A stretch of DNA of 64,000 bases. It comes from Oceanospirillum beijerinckii DSM 7166. Its GTDB lineage: Bacteria; Pseudomonadota; Gammaproteobacteria; Pseudomonadales; Halomonadaceae. The stretch spans positions 62,001 to 126,000 of the forward strand of contig NZ_AULT01000009.1 of the NCBI RefSeq assembly GCF_000422425.1, written 5' to 3'. Below are positions 8,740 through 16,738 of this stretch, in pieces. Position 1 is the first letter of the stretch. Each line of letters starts with the position of its first letter. A program made the translations under genes and the position numbers. The notes under the pieces are model-generated. The model saw only the letters and a program-made list of their open reading frames with translations. It was not told where the DNA came from and made no database searches.

Positions 8740-8783
8740 AGATATTTCAATGACTATGTTCTAACCATACGGACCACTAGCCC

Positions 8784-9188
8784 TTAAGCTTTTTTAACCG
8801 CATCAACAAACTCTTCAAAATCCCCCAAACGATGCTCTACCACATGCTTTACTATTTCTAAGTTAAGTGTCTGGTAGTCGTGGACTGCGACATTACGAAG
8901 GCCAACCATTTTTTGTAGGTTTAATGCGAGTGGGGCGGAGATCAGACCTGCCTTTTTTAGAAGCTCAAAGCTATCGCGGCTACTTTGCGGAATGCCTGTC
9001 TGATGTTGTTTGTTAAGGATATTGGCAGCGTCAATGCTGGCTTCACAGGCACGCTGTAGGTTTAGAATGATCGAATCTTGGCTGGTGTAGTCTGTGTCGA
9101 AGTTTTCTTTTGCTAAAGCGTAAACGTCTCGAATGCGCTTTAAGCAGCGATCAATAGTCGCTAGCTTGTTGAGAATCGAGTCGTTCAT
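8784..9188 (-). CDS. hepT: HepT-like RNase toxin
   Basis: A 134-residue HEPN-family toxin. The catalytic RX4HXY motif is R98-NVAV-H103-D-Y105 within GLRNVAVHDYQTLN. HepT proteins are RNases that act on tRNA or mRNA. In the characterised Shewanella pair, the neighbouring MntA adenylylates the motif tyrosine to neutralise HepT. Here the nucleotidyltransferase gene is directly upstream with a 4-nt ATGA overlap, so both are translated together. All key residues are present, so the toxin looks intact. Confidence 0.85.
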   Translation of the reverse strand: MNDSILNKLATIDRCLKRIRDVYALAKENFDTDYTSQDSIILNLQRACEASIDAANILNKQHQTGIPQSSRDSFELLKKAGLISAPLALNLQKMVGLRNVAVHDYQTLNLEIVKHVVEHRLGDFEEFVDAVKKA

Positions 9189-9562
9189 TTCAAATATTCC
9201 CGCAAAATATCCGCACGCTCTTCGTTCAAGCGCTGGTACATAGACATGATCTGCATCTCAAATTTCGTCTGTTCGTTTTCACTGCCAAAAAGCAGGCTGC
9301 CATGCATAATGACTTGGTTTTGTAAGACTGTTGATGCGGTGAGCAGATCCACGAGATCGACATCTTGATTAAGTTCGATAGCGAGGGTTTGTTCCAAGTC
9401 GAAGCGTGCTACGGGATCTAATTTCTTCTCCAATAGCACGGCGATGTCGATATCACTAGAGGGGGTCGAGCTGCCATCTGCCTGTGAACCGAACAAGTAA
9501 ATCAGCCTAACGTCTGGAGCTAAGTTTTTGACGGTTTGGACTAGCTTGTTTTTATCGAGCAT
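9185..9562 (-). CDS. mntA: MntA-type nucleotidyltransferase antitoxin
   Basis: A 125-residue minimal nucleotidyltransferase. The signature GSX10DXD is complete: G25-S26 then D37-I-D39, in LFGSQADGSSTPSSDIDIAV. The third acidic residue is probably in the QDVDLVDL segment. Members of this family transfer AMP to the tyrosine of the cognate HepT toxin. The order mntA then hepT, with overlapping stop and start, supports the pairing. Confidence 0.85.
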   Translation of the reverse strand: MLDKNKLVQTVKNLAPDVRLIYLFGSQADGSSTPSSDIDIAVLLEKKLDPVARFDLEQTLAIELNQDVDLVDLLTASTVLQNQVIMHGSLLFGSENEQTKFEMQIMSMYQRLNEERADILREYLK

Positions 9563-9903
9563 GGCACTACCTTCATATGGTCTTTGACTCAGGCCGTAGA
9601 GCGCCCGGCCAGAGATTAGTTGCTACGAATTATACACTGATAACTACCTGATTATGCATTTGTGACCTGGAGCTTATCTTATTTATATCATAAGGTTATA
9701 AGTTAATTTCCGTACTTGTCTCTTATTTACCCACCATTTTACCCGCCTTTTGCAATTCATCTACGCTGAAAAGCCACTGGATTGATCCGGGGTATTGCTA
9801 CCTGAATTACATTTGACTAAAACGTACAAGATCAAAGAGAGTATGATGCAAGCATTGCTAATCGAAAGTGGATCATGTTCCAAAGATGTTTGTAGGTAAT
9901 TAA
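9563..9903. other. Divergent intergenic region mntA/darT
   Basis: About 340 bp without a supported gene. It must hold the promoter for mntA-hepT on the minus strand and that for darTG on the plus strand. An AT-rich stretch at 9640-9720 (including TTATTTATATCATAAGG) is the likeliest promoter zone. No convincing long palindrome was seen. Confidence 0.4.
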
Positions 9904-10557
9904 GTGGCATATAACTACCAAGCGACCCTCAACCCAGAGAAGGCTCTGATTTGGCGTATTGTTCACAGGGACAATATCCCCTGGGTTCTGGATAATGGTT
10001 TGCACTGTGGTAATAGTACGATCCAATGCCCTAATTGGGTGCCGATAGGAAACCCAGAGCTAACTCATAAAAGAGCTACGCATGCCGTGCCTGTTGGTGC
10101 TCAAGGCTACTTAAACGATTATGTTCCGTTTTACTTCACGCCTTTTTCACCCATGCTGAAAAATATCCACAGTGGTTGGGGAGGTGTACGCCAGCGGCCA
10201 AATGAAGATATCGTTATTTTGGTGTCTAATCTGTATCAGATACAGGCAATGGGCCTGCCTTATGTATTTACTGATAGCCATGCTTATTACGCTTGGAGTA
10301 ATTTTTATACTGATCTTGAGGATCTGGATAAGATTGATTGGTCGATACTTCAAGCTAGAGATTTCCAGCGTGCGCCTAACGACCCTGCAAAATTTGAGCG
10401 CTATCAGGCTGAGGCTTTGGTTTATCAGTCCTGCCCTGTAGAGGCTCTGATAGGCATGGTTTGTTACACTGAAGATGTAAAAGTCATGTTGGATAACTGG
10501 CTACATGAACGAAAAATTAATATACCTGTTTATGCTCGAACAGGGTGGTACTTCTGA
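9904..10557 (+). CDS. darT: DarT-like DNA ADP-ribosyltransferase toxin (DUF4433)
   Basis: A 217-residue DarT family toxin, which modifies bases in single-stranded DNA using NAD and blocks phage replication. Seen: [20 protein letters not shown] near the N-terminus, the [10 protein letters not shown] segment, and [16 protein letters not shown] carrying the expected catalytic Glu. The GTG start at 9904 directly follows an in-frame TAA, so no longer start exists in this frame; the ribosome site is weak. The next gene encodes a macro-domain protein whose ATG overlaps the stop (TGATG), the darTG arrangement. Confidence 0.85.
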   Translation: MAYNYQATLNPEKALIWRIVHRDNIPWVLDNGLHCGNSTIQCPNWVPIGNPELTHKRATHAVPVGAQGYLNDYVPFYFTPFSPMLKNIHSGWGGVRQRPNEDIVILVSNLYQIQAMGLPYVFTDSHAYYAWSNFYTDLEDLDKIDWSILQARDFQRAPNDPAKFERYQAEALVYQSCPVEALIGMVCYTEDVKVMLDNWLHERKINIPVYARTGWYF

Positions 10558-11624
10558 TGATTAAATATACACAAGGCAATTTGTTAGAAGCAGAAGTTGA
10601 TGCTCTGGTGAATACCGTCAATACAGTGGGAGTGATGGGGAAAGGGATTGCTCTGATGTTTAAGGAGCGGTTTCCTATAAATATGCAGGAGTATGCTAAA
10701 GCCTGTAAGGAGCAAAGAGTACAAACGGGTAGAGTGTTTGTCACAGAGACTGGAGACATGATGGGGCCTCGTTGGATTGTTAACTTTCCAACCAAGCAAC
10801 ATTGGCGGGCTAGATCAAAAATGGAGTGGATTGATGAAGGCCTAGTAGATTTGCGTCATTTTATTTTGGCTAACAAGGTTCGTTCCATTGCCATTCCCCC
10901 GCTGGGTGCTGGCAACGGTGGACTGAACTGGAAGGATGTAAAGCCCAGAATAGAGGACGTTTTGGGTGATATTGTTGATGTTGAAATAATTATTTATGAA
11001 CCGACTACGCAATATCAAAATGTGAGCAAAAAAACAGGTGTAAAAAAGCTCACACCTGCACGAGCATTAGTTGCTGAGCTGGTACGACGTTACTGGATTC
11101 TAGGTATGGAGTGTAGCCTGCTGGAGATTCAGAAACTGGCCTGGTTCTTACAGCGAACGGTAGAGAGGAAAGGGCTTAATAATGAGCTCAAGTTGAGATT
11201 TGAAGCTAACTATTACGGGCCTTATGCAAATAACCTTGACCATCTTTTGAATGCTCTGGACGGTAGTTACCTGAAATCAGATAAGCGCATTCCAGACTGC
11301 GATCCGTTGGATGTTATCTGGTTTAACGATAGTGAAAAGGATCGGATAACAACCTACTTATATTCAGAAGGCAAAGAGTATCTCTCCGCACTGGAAGAAG
11401 CCAGTGAGCTAATATCAGGTTTCGAATCACCTTTTGGCTTAGAGTTGCTATCCTCTGTGGATTGGTTGTTGGTTCAGGAAGGTTGCGAGCCTAATCTTAT
11501 ATCTATCAAAGAGGGGTTGCAGCGCTGGCCTGCAGAGGACAAATGGGCACAGCGAAAATTATCTTTATTTAATGATAAACACTTACAGTTTGCGATAGAT
11601 AAATTGGCCGGTTTTGCATATTAA
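10557..11624 (+). CDS. darG: DarG-like macro-domain antitoxin (DNA ADP-ribosylglycohydrolase)
   Basis: 355 residues from ATG 10557, translationally coupled to darT by a one-base TGATG overlap. Residues 1-155 are a macro domain: [20 protein letters not shown], then [16 protein letters not shown] and [13 protein letters not shown], the ADP-ribose-binding loops. It should remove the DNA modification made by DarT. Residues about 165-355 form a second domain ([13 protein letters not shown] ... [20 protein letters not shown]) that resembles the SocA/Panacea-type antitoxin fold and may bind DarT directly; that part is inferred. The start at 10557 is preferred over the in-frame codon at 10545, which lies inside darT. 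Confidence 0.85.
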   Translation: MIKYTQGNLLEAEVDALVNTVNTVGVMGKGIALMFKERFPINMQEYAKACKEQRVQTGRVFVTETGDMMGPRWIVNFPTKQHWRARSKMEWIDEGLVDLRHFILANKVRSIAIPPLGAGNGGLNWKDVKPRIEDVLGDIVDVEIIIYEPTTQYQNVSKKTGVKKLTPARALVAELVRRYWILGMECSLLEIQKLAWFLQRTVERKGLNNELKLRFEANYYGPYANNLDHLLNALDGSYLKSDKRIPDCDPLDVIWFNDSEKDRITTYLYSEGKEYLSALEEASELISGFESPFGLELLSSVDWLLVQEGCEPNLISIKEGLQRWPAEDKWAQRKLSLFNDKHLQFAIDKLAGFAY

Positions 11625-11712
11625 TTGAATATATAGGCTCCTGATAAAAGTCGGTCCTATTTTGTTGGATACATTACACAGGCATCATAGATAACAGTGT
11701 AGTTGGAGCTCA

Positions 11713-12165
11713 TCAGTAACCCAGCCCTAACTCCTGATCAAGAGCGCTTAATTCCTCAAGGGCACTAAGCCGGTTCTTTTCAAGTGTTTCCTGATACTGG
11801 CGTAGATCTGCAAATCGTACCTTGCGACGATTACCGGAACGGTGGAATGAGATCTCTCCATCATCCAGCAATTTAATCAGGGTAGGCCTTGAGACATTTA
11901 GCAAGTCGGCAGCTTCCTGTGTGGTCAGTTCTGCATGAATTGGCACCAGCTTAACGGCGTTGCCCTCACCCAGTTCCGTTAGTACATCTACTAACATGCG
12001 CAAAGCGCTAACCGGCAGATTTACCGAGTGGGTTTCACCACTTTTATCCTGCATAGAAAGCGTCTGTACCTCTGCCTTAGTTTCTAATATTGCTGCCAGC
12101 TCCTGGCTGCAAAGTTTCGCCAGAGCTGCTTCTTCTGCAGAAGGCAGTTGTTCATGTGTTTGCAT
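11713..12165 (-). CDS. Excisionase-type HTH protein, orphan antitoxin-like
   Basis: 150 residues from the ATG at 12165. This start is preferred because a GAGAG lies upstream and the 30 preceding codons overlap the palindromic operator. The C-terminal half has an excisionase/MerR-type HTH: ELTTQEAADLLNVSRPTLIK, then LLDDGEISFHRSGNRRKVRF. Proteins of this form are often antitoxins encoded just before a PIN-domain toxin. Here nothing follows the stop except the convergent darG end, so a partner is missing. It may be a solitary regulator or the remnant of a toxin-antitoxin pair. Confidence 0.65.
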   Translation of the reverse strand: MQTHEQLPSAEEAALAKLCSQELAAILETKAEVQTLSMQDKSGETHSVNLPVSALRMLVDVLTELGEGNAVKLVPIHAELTTQEAADLLNVSRPTLIKLLDDGEISFHRSGNRRKVRFADLRQYQETLEKNRLSALEELSALDQELGLGY

Positions 12166-12224
12166 TGTTTTGCATCTCTCAAATGGTCCTATTCGAATTA
12201 TTCGCAAAGCTGTATTGTGAAGCA

Positions 12225-12248
12225 AGCTTTTCGAAATATTCGAAAGCT
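12225..12248. promoter_or_regulatory. Palindromic operator candidate
   Basis: AGCTTTTCGAA-ATA-TTCGAAAGCT is a near-perfect palindrome 60 bp before the HTH gene start, and a related half-site, ATTCGAATTATTCGC, lies at 12191-12205. It fits autoregulation by the HTH protein. Confidence 0.5.
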
Positions 12249-12439
12249 GTAACATATACTTTTAGCATAAGATCGGTACTTGGGGGCTGGAAATACCATC
12301 AAATTAGATAACTTAATGTTTGAAAAGGAATATATTGTCTGACTCTACTCCAGTGATAAACTCATTATTAAATTGAAAATACTGGCCTCAACGAAAAAAG
12401 ACTCCCCCTGAGCCGCAGGATGCGATTGAGAAATAAAGA

Positions 12440-13939
12440 ATGACACTGATTAAATTAAAAGACCTGGAAGCGCATCTTTGGCATGCAGCCCATATCATCA
12501 CGGGCCCAATTGATGCGTCTGACTATAAAACATATATCTTTCCCATCCTGTTTTATAAACGTATTTGTGATGTTTACGATGAAGAGCTCAAAGAGGCTTT
12601 AGAGCAGGTCGGTGATGAAGAGATTGCTAGGCAGGATATGTTCCACCGTATACAGATTCCTGAGGGTTGTCATTGGGATAAAGTACGCAACAAGCCTAGT
12701 GATATTGGTCAGGCCCTGAAAAATGCATTTCGTGGTATTGAGCTTGCTAACCCTAAACTGCATGGCATTTTCGGGGATGCGGGCTGGACCAACAAAGAGC
12801 GCCTGCCAGACGAGTTACTCATCACATTGCTTGATCATTTCCATCAGGTAAATCTTGGGGTCGCCAGCGTCCGTGATGATGATATGGGGCGAGCTTATGA
12901 ATACCTGATTAAACGCTTTGCAGATAAAGCAAATAAAAAAGCAGGTGAGTTCTATACCCCCCGTACCATTGTACGTTTGATGGTCAATATCCTTGATCCT
13001 AAAGCAGGCGAGAGTGTCTATGATCCTGCCTGTGGAACTGGTGGTATGCTGTTAGAGACCATCCATCATGTTAAAGAACAGGGTGGTGACCCTCGCTTAT
13101 TAAAAATCAAAGGTCAGGAAAAAAACCTAACGACAGAAGCGATTGCTAGAATGAACCTATTCCTGCACGGTCAGGAAGACTTCAGCATTCTTCGTGGTGA
13201 TACGCTGCGTGAGCCTAAATTCTTGCTACAGGATCAGCTGGAAACATTTGATTGTGTTATTGCTAACCCGCCTTTTAGTTTAAAAGAGTGGGGATATGAT
13301 CAATGGTCTGACGATCCCTATGGTCGCAAGCATTATGGTCTGGCTCCTAAAACGAACGGTGACTTTGCCTGGGTGCAGCATATGTTTGCTTCACTGAATA
13401 AGTCAGGCCGAATGGCCGTGGTATTACCTCATGGCGTGTTATTTCGTGGTGGAGCAGAGGGAAAAATTCGGACTAAATTGCTGAAAGAAAATCGTATCGA
13501 AGCGATTATCGGCGTCGCTTCAAACCTGTTTTATGGCACAGGTATTCCTGCTTGCATACTGGTATTACGCAAGACCAGACCCGAATCTCATCAAGAACAC
13601 GTACTTATCGTTAATGCTGAAGAGATTTATACCAAAGGCCGAGCGCAGAATACGCTGAGTAATGATCAATCTGATGACATCTATCATATTTATCAGACCC
13701 AGCAAGAAAAGGGTCCTGAAGCAGAAGAAATTGAAGGTATTGCCCGTTGGGTCTCATTGGATGAAATCGAAGAGAATGATTTTAATCTGAATATTGCCCG
13801 TTATGTGCAGAAACCATTGGAAGAAGAGACCATCACGGTTGAAGAAGCATTACAGGATTTTCAGCAAAAGCTTGCAGCTTTAGAAAAAGCAGAAGAGGAA
13901 CTGGAAGCCTTGCTTATAAAGGAAGGTTTTGAAGTATGA
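12440..13939 (+). CDS. hsdM: Type I restriction-modification N6-adenine methyltransferase, first copy (HsdM1)
   Basis: 499 residues. N-terminal HsdM_N region: ASDYKTYIFPILFYKRICDV. SAM-binding motif I is DPACGTGGM at about residues 194-202 and catalytic motif IV is NPPF near 276. The C-terminal tail is coiled-coil (EEALQDFQQKLAALEKAEEE), as expected for contact with HsdS. All catalytic elements are present. The gene starts a polycistronic unit with a second HsdM, then HsdS, HsdR and a Septu-like pair. Its stop overlaps the start of a 19-codon ORF (ATGA). Confidence 0.9.
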   Translation: MTLIKLKDLEAHLWHAAHIITGPIDASDYKTYIFPILFYKRICDVYDEELKEALEQVGDEEIARQDMFHRIQIPEGCHWDKVRNKPSDIGQALKNAFRGIELANPKLHGIFGDAGWTNKERLPDELLITLLDHFHQVNLGVASVRDDDMGRAYEYLIKRFADKANKKAGEFYTPRTIVRLMVNILDPKAGESVYDPACGTGGMLLETIHHVKEQGGDPRLLKIKGQEKNLTTEAIARMNLFLHGQEDFSILRGDTLREPKFLLQDQLETFDCVIANPPFSLKEWGYDQWSDDPYGRKHYGLAPKTNGDFAWVQHMFASLNKSGRMAVVLPHGVLFRGGAEGKIRTKLLKENRIEAIIGVASNLFYGTGIPACILVLRKTRPESHQEHVLIVNAEEIYTKGRAQNTLSNDQSDDIYHIYQTQQEKGPEAEEIEGIARWVSLDEIEENDFNLNIARYVQKPLEEETITVEEALQDFQQKLAALEKAEEELEALLIKEGFEV

Positions 13940-13995
13940 AACTAACCCTCGCTTACACTATTGAGCTGGAATATATGGATTACTGCACTTCATGA
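13936..13995 (+). CDS. 19-codon bridging ORF between the two hsdM genes
   Basis: ATG at 13936 overlaps the hsdM1 stop as ATGA, and its own TGA (13993-13995) overlaps the hsdM2 start as ATGA. The peptide would be MKLTLAYTIELEYMDYCTS. A tiny ORF tiled exactly between two genes fits translational coupling across the 52-nt gap; it could also be chance. No ribosome site of its own is evident. Confidence 0.4.
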   Translation: MKLTLAYTIELEYMDYCTS

Positions 13996-15560
13996 ACAAA
14001 ATAGATTTAGAAAGTCTTCTCTGGGGCGCAGCAGAATTTCTGCGTGGTCAGATTGATGCTTCAGACTACAAACAATATATCTTTCCGCTGCTGTTTTATA
14101 AGCGCCTATCCGATGTTTACCTGGAAGAATATAACGAAGCATTGGGTATTCATGATGGGGATGCTGAATATGCTGTGATGCCGATGTATCACAGGTTTAA
14201 AATTCCTGAAGAAGCCCGTTGGGAAAAGATACGTAATACCAGTAAAGAGATTGGCGAGGCGATTCAGAAAGCACTACGCTTGATTGAGTCCAATAATCCA
14301 CGTTTGCATGGTGTATTTGGTGATGCTCAATGGACCAATAAAGAGCGCCTGCCAGATCACTTATTGGCAGATCTGATTGAACACTTCAGTAAAATTCCAT
14401 TGGGGATTCAATCGGTTGCCCAGGATGATCTGGGTGAAGCCTATGAATATCTGATTAAAAAGTTTGCTGATGATTCCGGTCATACCGCTGCAGAGTTCTA
14501 TACCAACCGTACCGTTGTACATTTAATGACCCGAATAATGGGCTTGAAACCGAGTGAGACGGCCTACGATCCTACGTGTGGCACAGGCGGAATGTTACTC
14601 AATGCGGTAATGGATCTGCGTGCTCGCGGCGAAGAATGGCGTAGCGTGCATCTTTATGGGCAGGAAGTGAATTTACTGACCTCCGCTATCGCCCGTATGA
14701 ATATGTTTCTGCACGATATCGAAGAGTTTGATGTACTGCGTGGGGATACATTGGGAGAGCCGAAGTTTATCGAAGGTGATCAGCTTAAACAGTTTGATGT
14801 GATTTTTGCTAACCCGCCATACTCCATTAAAAAATGGAATCGGGATAAATTCTCAGCAGACCCTTTTGGCCGTAACCTCTACGGTGTACCGCCTCAGGGC
14901 TGTGCGGATTATGCTTTCTACACGCATATTATTCAGAGCCTGAAACCGGATACCGGCCGGGCGGCTATGTTATGGCCCCATGGCGTACTTTTTCGCGACT
15001 CAGAGCAATCGATCCGTAAGCAAGTTATTGAGTCGGATATTATCGAAGCGGTGATAGGCTTAGGGCCAAACCTGTTCTATAACTCACCGATGGAATCCTG
15101 CGTTGTTGTACTGAACTGCAATAAACCCGCAGAGCGAAAAAATAAGATTCTGTTTATTAACGGCGTCGAACATGTCACCCGTGAACGCGCTCATAGTCGC
15201 CTGTCAGATAATGATCTGGATGTGCTGACACAAGCCTATTTTGAGCCAGAAAAGCAGAGTGATATCACCGCATTAGTGGATATCGGCACCATTGCTGAAA
15301 ACCAGCATAATCTATCGATTCCTCTGTATGTACAGGCTAAAAGTACCGATGAAACCCATGATATTGGCCATGCGATTGAAGCTTGGAAAGTCAGCCGGGT
15401 ACAGCTAAAAAAACAAACCAAAAAACTGTTTAAAAGCCTTGCCGATCTTGGTTATGAAGTGCCCAAAGCAAAGAAAAATAAAGTGTTTACTGATGAGATG
15501 GCTGAAGAAGCCAGAAAAGTGTTACACAAAAAGCTCAATAAAAACGGAGCCGCAGATTAA
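13992..15560 (+). CDS. hsdM: Type I restriction-modification N6-adenine methyltransferase, second copy (HsdM2)
   Basis: 522 residues, clearly paralogous to the gene just upstream: ASDYKQYIFPLLFYKRLSDV at the N-terminus, motif I DPTCGTGGM at about 194-202, motif IV NPPY near 274. The C-terminus is longer and basic (KKNKVFTDEMAEEARKVLHK). Both copies keep complete catalytic motifs, so neither looks like a decaying duplicate. The stop overlaps the hsdS start by one base (TAATG). The two may form a heteromeric methyltransferase with HsdS, or one may have a different role; this cannot be told from sequence. Confidence 0.88.
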   Translation: MNKIDLESLLWGAAEFLRGQIDASDYKQYIFPLLFYKRLSDVYLEEYNEALGIHDGDAEYAVMPMYHRFKIPEEARWEKIRNTSKEIGEAIQKALRLIESNNPRLHGVFGDAQWTNKERLPDHLLADLIEHFSKIPLGIQSVAQDDLGEAYEYLIKKFADDSGHTAAEFYTNRTVVHLMTRIMGLKPSETAYDPTCGTGGMLLNAVMDLRARGEEWRSVHLYGQEVNLLTSAIARMNMFLHDIEEFDVLRGDTLGEPKFIEGDQLKQFDVIFANPPYSIKKWNRDKFSADPFGRNLYGVPPQGCADYAFYTHIIQSLKPDTGRAAMLWPHGVLFRDSEQSIRKQVIESDIIEAVIGLGPNLFYNSPMESCVVVLNCNKPAERKNKILFINGVEHVTRERAHSRLSDNDLDVLTQAYFEPEKQSDITALVDIGTIAENQHNLSIPLYVQAKSTDETHDIGHAIEAWKVSRVQLKKQTKKLFKSLADLGYEVPKAKKNKVFTDEMAEEARKVLHKKLNKNGAAD

Positions 15561-16735
15561 TGACTGACAAGCAAACTGTAAAATTTGGTGATATCTGCCG
15601 CGAAGTTAAATTAACGACTAAAGACCCTATTGCCGATGGTTATGAGCGTTATATCGGTCTTGAGCATTTGGACTCCGGTTCACTGAAAATTAAGCGCTGG
15701 GGTTTAATTGCAGAAGATAAACCCAGTTTTACCCGTGTCTTTAAAAAAGGACAAATATTATTTGGTAAACGCCGGCCTTACTTGAAAAAGGCCGCGATTG
15801 CGGAGTTCGATGGGATTTGTTCTGGCGATATTATCGTGCTTGAACCTAGAGATAGCTTAGTAGTCCCTAAAATTTTACCGTTCATAATTCAGTCTGATGG
15901 ATTTTGGGAACATGCAGTTAATACTTCCTCGGGGTCACTATCTCCAAGAACAAAGTATAAAGAGCTAGCTAAGCTAGACTTGTGTCTACCTGGCGAGAAG
16001 AAACTGAATGTTTTTTCAGATTTATTTATTAAGTGTCAGGAATTATTGGATACTAATGATTCAATGGTTATTTCTCACTCTAGATTAAGGGCTGCCATGA
16101 CCAATGATTTATTATTTACAAAAAATGGAGGGCCAGGATTTTGGGGGAATATTCCTAAAGGGTTTAGTGAAGTTGGGTTATCTGATATAACATTTGAATC
16201 AGCTTTTGGACCTCGCTATCCCTCAGATCTTTATTCTTCGACAGGCAATATAGGAACAATAAGAACTACTGATTTTACAAATGATGGTGAGATAAACTAT
16301 GAAACAATTCCATTTGCAAACCTTAAAGAAAGTACCTTTAGTAAGCACTTTCTTAAGCCAGGTGATATTTTAATTACTCGATCTGGAACATGTGGGTTGG
16401 TTGCTGTTTATGATAAAGATGATTGCGATATAATACCTGGTGCTTTTATTATTAGGTTCAGGCTGAAACCAGGTTTTAATCCTTATTATATAAAATTGTT
16501 TCTTATGCTTCCTAGAGTGCAGCATTATATATCTCAAATAGCATCCGGAGGGGTTCAAAAAAATCTGACTAGTAAGAATTTATTAAAGATAAAGATATTA
16601 TACCCTGATGATGACAGGGTTGTTGATAGATTGTTAGAGAGTGAAAGTGTTTTTTTAGATTTAAAAAGACATTTGAATGATAAAGTAACAGTTGTAAATA
16701 AAATAAATAATAGCCTTGTTTCTAAGATGGTTTAA
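15560..16735 (+). CDS. hsdS: Type I restriction-modification specificity subunit
   Basis: 391 residues with two target-recognition domains. TRD1 is roughly residues 1-165 (KKGQILFGKRRPYLKKAAIA, SSGSLSPRTKY). A helical spacer (FIKCQELLDTNDSMVISHSR) is followed by TRD2 (PKGFSEVGLSDITFESAFG, KPGDILITRSGTCGL, ASGGVQKNLTSKNL). HsdS sets the DNA sequence recognised by the M and R subunits. From about 16,000 to the end the DNA is visibly more AT-rich than the flanking hsdM and hsdR genes, which suggests that TRD2 was acquired by recombination. hsdR starts 4 nt after the stop. Confidence 0.88.
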   Translation: MTDKQTVKFGDICREVKLTTKDPIADGYERYIGLEHLDSGSLKIKRWGLIAEDKPSFTRVFKKGQILFGKRRPYLKKAAIAEFDGICSGDIIVLEPRDSLVVPKILPFIIQSDGFWEHAVNTSSGSLSPRTKYKELAKLDLCLPGEKKLNVFSDLFIKCQELLDTNDSMVISHSRLRAAMTNDLLFTKNGGPGFWGNIPKGFSEVGLSDITFESAFGPRYPSDLYSSTGNIGTIRTTDFTNDGEINYETIPFANLKESTFSKHFLKPGDILITRSGTCGLVAVYDKDDCDIIPGAFIIRFRLKPGFNPYYIKLFLMLPRVQHYISQIASGGVQKNLTSKNLLKIKILYPDDDRVVDRLLESESVFLDLKRHLNDKVTVVNKINNSLVSKMV

Positions 16736-16738
16736 TTA

